Assembly: GCF_900106835.1 (NCBI RefSeq)
Contig: NZ_FNNR01000010.1
Location: forward strand, 167,188-231,187
Length of the DNA stretch: 64,000 bases
From: Arthrobacter sp. cf158
GTDB lineage: Bacteria > Actinomycetota > Actinomycetes > Actinomycetales > Micrococcaceae
Direction of reading: 5' to 3'
Shown here: piece by piece, positions 1 to 7,468 of the stretch
How positions within the stretch are numbered: the stretch's first letter is position 1
Layout of the letters: every line of letters begins with the position of its first letter
The notes under the pieces: model-generated
The model's database searches: none
Told to the model about the DNA's origin: nothing
Seen by the model: the letters and a program-made list of their open reading frames with translations, nothing else
Program-made: the position numbers and the translations under genes

Positions 1-266
1 TCATCAAACTGGACCGCCACCTCATTGAAGGAATCGAACGCAACGAGGGCCAGAAAATCCGGGCCAAGGCAATCGTTGAGCTGGCCCGTGAAATAGGTGC
101 CCAAGTCCATGCGCAGGGCATCGAAACGGCCGAGGAACTTGAGGAAGTTACCGCGCTGAACGTCACCGCTGCGCAGGGCTACCTCCTGGGGCGTCCCTCG
201 GTCCACCCGCTGGATTGGTCAGCGTGGAGCATTCGGGCGCAGACGGAAGCCCAACCCGCAGGCTAG
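1..266 (+). CDS. EAL-domain cyclic-di-GMP phosphodiesterase-like protein, C-terminal fragment
   Basis: Only the last 88 codons are inside the window, read in the frame that begins at base 3. The translation opens with IKLDRHLIEGI, then has AQGIETAEEL and QGYLLGRP near the end. These are the closing motifs of EAL domains, which hydrolyse cyclic di-GMP. The ExxE metal site and any GGDEF or sensor domains would lie upstream of the window, so it cannot be said whether the enzyme is active. The TAG stop (264-266) overlaps the stop of the convergent SGNH hydrolase gene. Confidence 0.85.
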   Translation, partial: IKLDRHLIEGIERNEGQKIRAKAIVELAREIGAQVHAQGIETAEELEEVTALNVTAAQGYLLGRPSVHPLDWSAWSIRAQTEAQPAG

Positions 267-1150
267 CCTGGGTCTAAGAGGTTCCTGGGATCGTTGCCCA
301 CATAGGTTCCCGGTGGCATCGCAGCACCAAAGACCGGGCCGGGCAGTGGCCGCTTGGGGTGTCGGCCGTCGTCGGTATCCCGTTGCGTCAGGCGGCGCAC
401 CACCCACGGAAAAAGGTGTTCACGCGCCCAGATGATGTCGCCGGAGCGGGCTTCGCGCCAACTGCGTTCGGGCAGCGCCTTGGGGATCAGCGGTTCCAGC
501 GAATGTGGGACATTCAGGGTATCCAGCACCATGACGGCGATGGTGTGCTGGCCCAGCGGGGAGAAATGGAGTCTGTCCGGATCCCACATGCGGGGATCCG
601 TGAGTTGGCGCAGCGCCCATAGATCGGCCACCACGGCGTCATGGCGGGCGGCGACCACCCGGATGTTCTCGTTATAGATGGCCACCTTGCCGCGGGTCCG
701 GCCCAGCACCGGCGTCGCACCCCAATCGGGACCCGTGAACAGCAGGATGGTTGCCCCGGTGGTGGCCAGGGCTTCCACGCCGGCGTCCAGTTCCAGTGCG
801 AGTTTATCGGGGTCGGTCCTGTGGAACAGGAGATCATTGCCCCCGGCGTTAAGGGTGATCAGATCGGGCTGCAAGGCCAGCGCGGGAGCTACCTGCTCAT
901 CGAGGATCTGGCGGAGCAACCGTCCGCTGATGGCCAGATTGGCATAGGCAAAATCCTGGTGTCCCACGCTCAGCTCTTCGGCCACCCGGTCCGACCAACC
1001 GCGAAGTCCCCCTGGACTGCGCGGCTCGGGATCGCCCACGCCTTCAGTGAAGGAATCGCCCAAGGCCACATAGCGGCTCCACGGGTGCGGGCCAGCCCCG
1101 AAGTTACCGGAACCACCCTGCGCCGGACCTGCGGCATTGTGGGCGTTCAT
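263..1150 (-). CDS. SGNH/GDSL-family hydrolase (lipase/esterase-like)
   Basis: This 295-aa protein has the family blocks in order. The nucleophile motif GDSFTEG has Ser at about residue 33. A Gly lies in the GRLL region, GGND near residue 104 supplies the oxyanion-hole Asn, and DRLHFSPLGQ near residue 192 supplies the Asp-His pair. SGNH enzymes deacylate small esters or carbohydrate acyl groups; the substrate cannot be inferred here. I see no signal peptide, so it is probably cytoplasmic. The first ~24 residues are Gly/Ala/Asn-rich, so the true start could be slightly downstream. It is convergent with the EAL gene, overlapping by 4 nt, and lies about 50 nt beyond the end of the gentisate cluster without being obviously part of it. 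Confidence 0.85.
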   Translation of the reverse strand: MNAHNAAGPAQGGSGNFGAGPHPWSRYVALGDSFTEGVGDPEPRSPGGLRGWSDRVAEELSVGHQDFAYANLAISGRLLRQILDEQVAPALALQPDLITLNAGGNDLLFHRTDPDKLALELDAGVEALATTGATILLFTGPDWGATPVLGRTRGKVAIYNENIRVVAARHDAVVADLWALRQLTDPRMWDPDRLHFSPLGQHTIAVMVLDTLNVPHSLEPLIPKALPERSWREARSGDIIWAREHLFPWVVRRLTQRDTDDGRHPKRPLPGPVFGAAMPPGTYVGNDPRNLLDPG

Positions 1151-1198
1151 CCACCCATAGTGCGCCTACTGGACACACATGGCTATGGGTGGCGTGGC

Positions 1199-1948
1199 TT
1201 AGATCCACGGTGGTGCAGCCGGGACCTCTCCGGTGGTGGTGACGCCCGTGGCGCCGCGGCCTGTGGCCCATTCGACGACGGCGGGAAGGGCGCCGGTGAT
1301 GATCGTAGGGTTGGTGGCGCTGGTGTCGCCGAACGTGAGGCCGGCGCCGTTCCCGGCAGTGCTGGTGACCTTGATGAGGAGTCCGGTGTCGGTACCGCGG
1401 GTTTTCCAAGCGCCCGTGATGTCTTGGAGCAGACGTTCGAGGACCTGGCCAGGGATGTCGCTGAAACTGGCGCCGTTGTCCAGGTCTACGGCATGGACCC
1501 AGACTTCGCGGGTGCGCATCCACACGGTTTCCGACGCCGGCACGGTGCGGCCTTGGGCGGTGCGGACCTGGTTGGCCCAGTTCGTGTCCGGGAGGTCGCG
1601 CCATTCAACGGACAGGTGCACTGCCGAGTGGTCGAAGAGATTCCGTAGGGCGATGGGGGAGAGAGTGGCGCCGAAGTTGATGTCGTGGTTTCGTGCCTCG
1701 GGGGAGGGATACATGGGCGTCTCCACTCCCGTGGCCGCCCATTCGACCAAGCGCGCTATCGCGCGGGCGTTGTAGCCCACATGTGCCACAACGTGGCGGC
1801 GGGTCCAGTCCGGGAGGAGGGTGCCGCCGTCGAGCTCTGCGTCGGTGAGTTCGTTGAGTTTCCGGGCGAAGAACGCGGTGCCCCGCCGGGCCTGCAGGAG
1901 GTCTTCCTGCAGGCCCGGATCGGTGGTTTGGTCGTGGCGGGCTGCCAT
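1199..1948 (-). CDS. genM: Maleylpyruvate isomerase, mycothiol-dependent type
   Basis: This 249-aa DinB-superfamily protein is the third gene of the genD-genF-genM operon. It isomerises maleylpyruvate, the gentisate ring-cleavage product, to fumarylpyruvate. The start MAARHDQ is chosen because its ATG overlaps the genF stop by one base (TGATG). A longer in-frame start would run well inside genF. LPDWTRRHVVAHVGYNA near residue 45 and TREVWVHAVDLD near residue 140 match the His and ExxxH metal-ligand positions of the actinobacterial mycothiol-dependent family. The gene order genD-genF-genM beside genR and genKH resembles the Corynebacterium glutamicum 3-hydroxybenzoate/gentisate locus, whose names I use by analogy. 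Confidence 0.88.
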   Translation of the reverse strand: MAARHDQTTDPGLQEDLLQARRGTAFFARKLNELTDAELDGGTLLPDWTRRHVVAHVGYNARAIARLVEWAATGVETPMYPSPEARNHDINFGATLSPIALRNLFDHSAVHLSVEWRDLPDTNWANQVRTAQGRTVPASETVWMRTREVWVHAVDLDNGASFSDIPGQVLERLLQDITGAWKTRGTDTGLLIKVTSTAGNGAGLTFGDTSATNPTIITGALPAVVEWATGRGATGVTTTGEVPAAPPWI

Positions 1949-2784
1949 CAGGCTTCCTTGACCACGCGGTTGTTCAGCTGGCCCAGGCCTTCGATGGTGG
2001 TGACCAGGAGCTGGCCTTCCTGCAGGTACCTTTTGGGGTCCTGGGCGTGGCCTACACCGCCGGGAGTGCCGGTGGCGATCACATCCCCGGGGTTGAGCGT
2101 GATGATGGTGGAGATGTAGGAGACCAGGAATTCGGGGGTGAAGACGAGGTCGCCGGTGGGGGTGGACTGCTGGACCTCTCCGTCCACGGCCGAGGTCATG
2201 AGCGGGCCGGCGGTGAATTCGTCCTTGGTGACCAGGGCAGGACCGAACGGGGTGGAGTTCTCCCAGGTCTTGCCTTGGAGCCATTGGATGGTGCGGAACT
2301 GGTAGTCGCGCATGGAGATGTCGTTCAGGACCGCGTACCCGGCGATGTGCTCCGCGGCGTCGGCCTCGGTGATCCGGCGGCCTTTCTTGCCGATGATCAC
2401 GGCGAGTTCGGCTTCCCAGTCCACGGTGTCCGATTCCTGCGGCAAGGCGAGGTCATCGTTCGGGCCGATCAGGGATTCCTGGTACTTGGCGAACAAGGTG
2501 GGGTACTCCGGGATCTCCCGGCCCATCTCCTTGATGTGGTTGCGGTAGTTGTGGCCGACGCAGATGATCTTCCCGGGTGCGGGCACGACGGCGGCGAGGT
2601 CGGCGTCGTCGGCCGCGTGCGTGGCGCCGTTGGCCGCCTTGGCCTTTTGTTCCCAGGCGGGGTCGGCCAGCAGCGCGCCGACATCGGCGAACCCGGGGAT
2701 TTCGGTGAGGGTGTCGCCGTCCTGGCGGACAGCCACGGTGCCTTTACCGTCGGCGGTTTCGGTGCGGAGGGTGAGCAGTCTCAT
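1948..2784 (-). CDS. genF: Fumarylpyruvate hydrolase (FAH family)
   Basis: This 278-aa fumarylacetoacetate-hydrolase-family protein should hydrolyse fumarylpyruvate to fumarate and pyruvate, the last step of the gentisate pathway. The N-terminal cap (MRLLTLRTETADGKG) is followed by the FAH core: GHNYRNHIKEMG near residue 77, DWEAELAVIIGKKG near residue 125 with Glu metal ligands, and NDISMRDYQ near residue 155. The C-terminal part contains the family pattern PGDVIATGTPGGVG. Its ATG follows the genD stop directly (TAA-ATG) and its stop overlaps genM, so the three genes are probably translationally coupled. Confidence 0.92.
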   Translation of the reverse strand: MRLLTLRTETADGKGTVAVRQDGDTLTEIPGFADVGALLADPAWEQKAKAANGATHAADDADLAAVVPAPGKIICVGHNYRNHIKEMGREIPEYPTLFAKYQESLIGPNDDLALPQESDTVDWEAELAVIIGKKGRRITEADAAEHIAGYAVLNDISMRDYQFRTIQWLQGKTWENSTPFGPALVTKDEFTAGPLMTSAVDGEVQQSTPTGDLVFTPEFLVSYISTIITLNPGDVIATGTPGGVGHAQDPKRYLQEGQLLVTTIEGLGQLNNRVVKEA

Positions 2785-3921
2785 TTACTTGCGTCCTTCG
2801 GTGTAGCTGCGGTTGAAGTTCAGTCGTTCAAAGATGGGGGCGTCGCTGAAACGGAACAGATCAAACCCTGGCTGGTCGTTGTCTGCCGTCAGGGACCATT
2901 CCTGCCAGGACGGGACCACGAACAGGTCGCCCTTGGCCAGCTGTTTGTTTTCGCCGTTAAGGACTACGGTGCCCGTGCCCTCAAAGACCTGCCAGACGCT
3001 GGAGCCAACCTCGCGCAGTGGTTCGGTGGAGGCGCCGGCGCGGAGACGATGGAACTCGGCCCGGATGGTGGGCATGACATCCCCGCCCGTGGTGGGGTTC
3101 GAGTACCGGATGGCGGCGTGGCCCTGGGACACAGTGGCCGGGTGGCCCTCGTCCTCCAGCAACAGTTGCTCACGCAGGGCGGCGTCGGTGTGTTCCCAGC
3201 GGTACGCGGCGATGGGGGAGTTGGTGGTGTCATCCAGACCGGAGAGGGGCCGCAGGCCCGGGTGTGCCCAAAGCCGTTCGGAGCGGGAAATGTCCGGGGT
3301 GGCTTCGTCAGTGACGCGTTCGGTGCCGAACTCGAAGAACCCGGCATCGGCGTAGTGCACGAACGGGATGTCCAAGCCGTCGATCCAGGCCATCGGCTGG
3401 TCGGTGTCGTTGTGGTGGCCATGGAAGTTCCAGCCCGGGGTGAGCAGGAAATCACCGCGGCGCATCGCCACAGGGTCCCCGTTCACCACCGTCCACACAC
3501 CCTCTCCCTCCACCACAAAACGGAATGCGTTCTGGGAATGCCGGTGCTCCGGAGCAACCTCACGGGGTCCGAGGTACTGGATGGCGGCCCACAACGTCGG
3601 CGTCGCATAGGGCGTGCCGGCCAGGCCCGGGTTGGCCAGGGCTATGGCCCGCCGCTCGCCACCCCGGCCCACCGGAACCAGATCCCCGGCACGGGCAGCC
3701 AGCGGGTACAGGTCATTCCAACGCCACACATGCGGGACGGCCTTGGGGGTGGGGACCATCGGCATCAAATCACCGATCTCCGTCCACAACGGCACCATGT
3801 TGCCCGCGGCGAAGTCCTTGTAGAGCTGCTCCAACTGGGCAGCTTCCTCCGGAGTCGGTTCCGGCAGGGCGTGGCTCGCAGCCACAGATTCATGGGTCGT
3901 GTTCTCGGCGCTGATGGACAC
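2785..3921 (-). CDS. genD: Gentisate 1,2-dioxygenase
   Basis: This 378-aa bicupin iron dioxygenase cleaves gentisate (2,5-dihydroxybenzoate) to maleylpyruvate. The N-terminal cupin carries PEHRHSQNAFRF with His126 and His128, and FHGHHND with His near 167-170, the usual ferrous-iron ligands. A second degenerate cupin (FEGTGTVVLNGENK) lies near the C-terminus, as in the family. It is the first gene of genDFM. A perfect inverted repeat (3997-4017) lies about 76 bp upstream of its ATG and is also found beside the divergent genR/genK start, so regulation by the neighbouring IclR protein is likely. Confidence 0.95.
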   Translation of the reverse strand: MSISAENTTHESVAASHALPEPTPEEAAQLEQLYKDFAAGNMVPLWTEIGDLMPMVPTPKAVPHVWRWNDLYPLAARAGDLVPVGRGGERRAIALANPGLAGTPYATPTLWAAIQYLGPREVAPEHRHSQNAFRFVVEGEGVWTVVNGDPVAMRRGDFLLTPGWNFHGHHNDTDQPMAWIDGLDIPFVHYADAGFFEFGTERVTDEATPDISRSERLWAHPGLRPLSGLDDTTNSPIAAYRWEHTDAALREQLLLEDEGHPATVSQGHAAIRYSNPTTGGDVMPTIRAEFHRLRAGASTEPLREVGSSVWQVFEGTGTVVLNGENKQLAKGDLFVVPSWQEWSLTADNDQPGFDLFRFSDAPIFERLNFNRSYTEGRK

Positions 3922-3996
3922 GTAAGCCTCCTCGGTAGGGTCCGGACAGATGTGGCGTTTGTTCGACCCTAGGGAGGCATGATCAAGACTCCCAGA

Positions 3997-4017
3997 AGAT
4001 TCTGTTGTGCAGAATCT
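3997..4017. promoter_or_regulatory. Putative GenR (IclR-type) operator 1
   Basis: This is a perfect inverted repeat with 8-base arms AGATTCTG and CAGAATCT around a 5-base centre. It overlaps the last codon and stop of genR and lies upstream of genD. The inner 16 bases are identical, on the opposite strand, to the element at 4854-4869. IclR proteins bind such palindromes. The ATTC...GAAT outer bases resemble the ATTCC-N-GGAAT motif reported for C. glutamicum GenR. Assignment to GenR is inference. Confidence 0.7.
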
Positions 4018-4861
4018 AGTGTTCTGGCTGGGCCGGGTTGGCGGCGATGTCGATCTCCACCTGCCGGCACGTTGAGCGCAGGGCGGCGACCAAACCGGCG
4101 TCGAACACTTTCCGGAAGCGCGTGGCGGGCGTCGCGACGCTCAGTGCCCCCACCACGTGGCCGTCCCGGTTGTGGAGTGCCATGCCGAGTGCGCTGACGC
4201 CTTCCTCCGTGCCCTCGAAGTTGGCCGCGAAACCGTTGCCGCGGATGCTGTCCAGCTCGCGGAGAAAGGCGGGGTACCCGGCGTCCGGAATGGTGTCCCC
4301 ACCGATCTCCGCGTTGTGGCTGCGGAAGAGTTGCTCGATCATGGAGGGTTCCAGCTCGGCGAGCATCGCTTTGCCGCCGGAGGTCTTGTCGGCCGGCATC
4401 ACTGTGCCCTGGCGGTCTCCGATGCGCAGCACATTGCTGCCTTCAACCGTGGCCAGGAAGCGCACCTTGGTGCCCACGCGGACCATCAGGTTGACCGTCT
4501 CATCCAGTTGAGCGGAGAGGAGTTCCATGTGGGGCTGGGCAATGTCGCGCAGCAGCCGGGTCCAGCTGAGTCCGGCCGGGCCCACACCCATGGCCTGGCC
4601 GGGGACGTAGCGCCGGTTCTCGTCCTGGACCGCGAAGCCCCGGTAAACCAGCATCGCCAGGAGGCGGTGGGCGGTTGAGGGAGCCACCCCAAGCTCCGCC
4701 GCCGCGTCCTTGAGGCGAAGGGCGCCGCCGTCCCGGAGGAGCTGAAGGAGTTGCAGGGCGTTGTCCACGGCCTCGATTGAATAGGTGGGCCGCTTCTGCA
4801 CGGGTTTTCGGGCGGAGGCCGCAGTTTTCCTGGTGGAGGGCCCTGCTGATTTGTTCTGCAC
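4016..4861 (-). CDS. genR: IclR-family regulator of the gentisate cluster
   Basis: About 281 aa from the GTG at 4861. An Ala/Lys-rich leader is followed by a winged helix-turn-helix (YSIEAVDNALQLLQLL, then APSTAHRLLAMLVYRGF) and an IclR effector-binding domain (GTKVRFLATVEGSNVLRIG ... TSGGKAMLAEL ... GVSALGMAL). A longer in-frame start at 4948 exists but would overlap genK. The GTG at 4861 sits inside operator 2, with AAGGGAG somewhat far upstream, so the exact start is uncertain. It lies between genDFM and genKH, pointing to control of both units and of itself, probably with 3-hydroxybenzoate or gentisate as effector. Confidence 0.88.
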   Translation of the reverse strand: MQNKSAGPSTRKTAASARKPVQKRPTYSIEAVDNALQLLQLLRDGGALRLKDAAAELGVAPSTAHRLLAMLVYRGFAVQDENRRYVPGQAMGVGPAGLSWTRLLRDIAQPHMELLSAQLDETVNLMVRVGTKVRFLATVEGSNVLRIGDRQGTVMPADKTSGGKAMLAELEPSMIEQLFRSHNAEIGGDTIPDAGYPAFLRELDSIRGNGFAANFEGTEEGVSALGMALHNRDGHVVGALSVATPATRFRKVFDAGLVAALRSTCRQVEIDIAANPAQPEH

Positions 4862-4869
4862 AACAGAAT
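4854..4869. promoter_or_regulatory. Putative GenR operator 2 (genR/genK divergent promoter)
   Basis: Inverted repeat TTCTG-CACAA-CAGAA. It shares 16 consecutive bases with the reverse strand of operator 1, including the non-palindromic centre. It overlaps the proposed genR start and lies about 41 bp upstream of genK, a position suited to autorepression and to control of genKH. Confidence 0.7.
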
Positions 4870-4909
4870 TGTATGGTGCTCCCTTTGCAAGAGACCGGAC
4901 AGTGGTGGG

Positions 4910-6208
4910 ATGAATCACACACTCCCCGATGCAGCGTCGCAAGGGCAAGCTTCCGGAGTCGTCATTGCTGACGCTCCCGGCGAAGCGCCACGCTTTTCCA
5001 AAGCTTCAGCGCTGGCCGTCCTGGTCTGCTGGTTGCTGGTGGTCTTTGACGGCTACGACCTCATTGTGTACGGCACCGTCCAGTCGTCCCTGATTTCGGA
5101 GACTGGCTGGGGCCTGAGCAAGGCAACCGCCGGAACCATCGGCTCCATGGCCTTCCTCGGCATGATGATCGGCGCCATCTTCGCGGGCCGCATGGCCGAT
5201 TCCTGGGGGCGGCGCAAAACGATCCTGGGTTGCGCAATCGTGTTCTCCGTTTTCACCATCCTCTGCGCCTTTGCACCCAACGCGGCCGTCTTCGGAGCAT
5301 TGCGGCTCCTTGCGGGCATCGGACTCGGAGGTTTGGTTCCGTCCGCCAATGCCTTGGTTGCAGAACTGGTTCCGGCCACGTGGCGCTCCACCATTGCCAC
5401 GCTCATGATGTCCGGCGTCCCGATTGGTGGCTCCCTTGCCGCTTTGGTAGGTATCCCCTTGATTCCGGCATTCGGCTGGCAGGCAATGTTCCTGGTGGCA
5501 GTACTGGCTCTGGTGATCGTGGTGCCTCTCGGGCTGAAATACATCCCGGAGACGCTGGTGCGCACCGGATCCACAGGAAAAACCTCCAAGGAACCCGCCG
5601 GATTCGGCTCACTGCTCCGGGCGCCCTACCTCGGCATCAGCCTACTTTTCGCCCTGGCCACCATCGCCACCCTGTTCGCCTGGTACGGCCTGGGTACCTG
5701 GCTGCCCAACCTCATGCAGTTGGCCGGCTACAACCTCGGATCGGCGTTGACCTTCGCGTTGGCGCTGAACCTGGGCGCAGTAGCCGGTTCGGTCATCACA
5801 GCCTGGGCGGGCACACGTTTCGGTCCGATTCCGACGGCGATAGCGGCAGCCGCCGTCGCCGCCGTCGGGCTTTCGGTCCTCTTGGCAAGCCCGCCGGTGA
5901 CTGTTGTCTATCTGGCGCTGGTGTTGGCCGGCGTCGGAACCCATGGCACGCAGTGCCTCATCATCGCGGCTGTTGCCAGCCACTACCCTGACCACCTGCG
6001 CGGGACCGCGCTGGGTTGGGCGCTTGGCACGGGCCGAATCGGCGCCGTCGTCGCACCGCAGGTGGGTGGCCTGCTGCTGGCGGCCGGGTTGGGCGTCAAC
6101 TCCAACTTCCTGGCGTTCGCCGGTGCCGCCGCCATCGCAGCGGTTCTGCTGGCCGCCGTCAGATTCACCATCAAAACCAAAATCTCCCAAGGAGCAAGCA
6201 ATGTCTGA
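4910..6208 (+). CDS. genK: MFS aromatic-acid:H+ symporter (AAHS family), probable 3-hydroxybenzoate/gentisate importer
   Basis: This 432-aa protein has twelve predicted hydrophobic segments. The first (about residues 32-55) carries VFDGYDLIVYG, matching the conserved DxxD-type motif of PcaK/BenK-like aromatic-acid transporters. The loop 2-3 motif GRMADSWGRRKT is the MFS signature, and GIGLGGLVPSANALVAEL follows in TM4-5. It likely imports 3-hydroxybenzoate or gentisate across the membrane. The gene overlaps genH by 8 nt and is divergent from genR across operator 2. Confidence 0.9.
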   Translation: MNHTLPDAASQGQASGVVIADAPGEAPRFSKASALAVLVCWLLVVFDGYDLIVYGTVQSSLISETGWGLSKATAGTIGSMAFLGMMIGAIFAGRMADSWGRRKTILGCAIVFSVFTILCAFAPNAAVFGALRLLAGIGLGGLVPSANALVAELVPATWRSTIATLMMSGVPIGGSLAALVGIPLIPAFGWQAMFLVAVLALVIVVPLGLKYIPETLVRTGSTGKTSKEPAGFGSLLRAPYLGISLLFALATIATLFAWYGLGTWLPNLMQLAGYNLGSALTFALALNLGAVAGSVITAWAGTRFGPIPTAIAAAAVAAVGLSVLLASPPVTVVYLALVLAGVGTHGTQCLIIAAVASHYPDHLRGTALGWALGTGRIGAVVAPQVGGLLLAAGLGVNSNFLAFAGAAAIAAVLLAAVRFTIKTKISQGASNV

Positions 6209-7451
6209 GCAGTCAATGTCCACCGATGTCCTGGTGGTGGGAGGGGGCATGGCCGGGTTGGCCGGTGCCTTGGCCCTCCGCGAAAACGGCGCGAACGTCA
6301 CGCTGGTGGAGCGGGCGCCGGAGTTCGGCGAGGTGGGCGCGGGGCTGCAGATGGCCCCCAACGCCTCCCGTGTCCTGAAGCGGTGGGGCCTTCTGGAGAA
6401 GGCGCTGGAGATCGGGGTGCAGCCCAAGCATCTGGTCTTCCGGGATGCCGTGACCGGTGAAGAGCTGACCAGGCAATCTCTGCGCGGCGAGTTTGAAGAA
6501 CGGTACGGCGCCCCGTACGTGGTGATCCACCGCAGCGACCTTCACCGGGTGCTCCTGGAAGGATGTGAAGCGGCCGGCGTGAAGCTGGTGAACGACGTCA
6601 TGGTGGACAACGTGGAAACCTTGAACGGACGGGGCATCGTGCATACCGCGGCCGGTGTGGATTATGAAGCGGACGTGGTGATCGGGGCGGACGGACTCAA
6701 GTCAACGCTCCGTTCGCTGGTGGCCTCCGATGAACCGGTCTCCTCCGCCTACGTCGCCTACCGCGGCACCGTTCCCATTACCTCTGAGACTCCGGCCACC
6801 GACCTCGAGGACGTTGTGGTCTACCTCGGCCCCGACTGCCACCTGGTGCAGTACCCGCTGCGTAAGGGCGAACTGCTGAACACGGTGGCCGTCTTCAAGT
6901 CACCATCCTTTGAGCGCGGTGAAGAGCAGTATGGGGGAGTGGACGAGCTCCAGGCCGCCTACAAGGACTGCGTTCCCGCAGTGCAGGCAGCCCTTGCGAA
7001 CCTGGGCACCAGCATCCGCTGGCCCATGTACGACCGCGACCCGATCGAAAACTGGGTGGCCGGCCGCATGGTGCTTCTGGGCGACGCCGCCCACCCCATG
7101 CTTCAGTACCTTGCCCAAGGCGCCTGCCAGGCCCTCGAAGACGCCGCCGTTTTGCAGGACGTCACTGCCGGCACCGTTTTCACGGCCGACGGCGTCAATC
7201 CGGCCGCGTGGGACGGCGCCCTGGCCGCATTCAATTCCGCGCGTGCCGCCCGGACCGCCCGCGTACAGCGCACTGCCCGCATCTGGGGTGAATCCTGGCA
7301 CGTCTCCGGCCTGGGCCGAACCCTGCGCAACCTGCTGTTCAAGAGCCGGAAGGACAATGATTTCCAGTACAACGACTGGCTCTACGGGCAGTCCGGCGAA
7401 GGCCTGCCGGCGCCGGTGGCTCCGCGGGTGGACAGCAACGCCGCCGCTTAG
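6201..7451 (+). CDS. genH: 3-hydroxybenzoate 6-monooxygenase (FAD-dependent)
   Basis: This 416-aa group A flavoprotein hydroxylase should convert 3-hydroxybenzoate to gentisate with NAD(P)H and O2, feeding genD. The start is supported by AAGGAG eight bases upstream of the ATG. Motifs are the FAD Rossmann fold VVGGGMAGLAGALALRENG near residue 12, the DG motif VIGADGLKSTLR near 155, and the GD motif MVLLGDAAHPMLQYLAQGACQALEDA near 290. The HPxLQYLAxGA segment and a WLYG C-terminal motif resemble 3-hydroxybenzoate 6-hydroxylases more than salicylate hydroxylases. Salicylate 5-hydroxylation is the alternative, but that is usually a multicomponent enzyme. Confidence 0.88.
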   Translation: MSEQSMSTDVLVVGGGMAGLAGALALRENGANVTLVERAPEFGEVGAGLQMAPNASRVLKRWGLLEKALEIGVQPKHLVFRDAVTGEELTRQSLRGEFEERYGAPYVVIHRSDLHRVLLEGCEAAGVKLVNDVMVDNVETLNGRGIVHTAAGVDYEADVVIGADGLKSTLRSLVASDEPVSSAYVAYRGTVPITSETPATDLEDVVVYLGPDCHLVQYPLRKGELLNTVAVFKSPSFERGEEQYGGVDELQAAYKDCVPAVQAALANLGTSIRWPMYDRDPIENWVAGRMVLLGDAAHPMLQYLAQGACQALEDAAVLQDVTAGTVFTADGVNPAAWDGALAAFNSARAARTARVQRTARIWGESWHVSGLGRTLRNLLFKSRKDNDFQYNDWLYGQSGEGLPAPVAPRVDSNAAA

Positions 7452-7468
7452 AGCTCACGGGGGCAGGC

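Noticed and set aside
2047..3972. 641-codon open frame on the + strand opposite genF and genD
   Set aside because: It is antisense to two clearly recognised enzymes with coupled starts. Its translation is rich in Gly, Asp, His and Val without domain motifs, as expected for the complement of high-GC genes.
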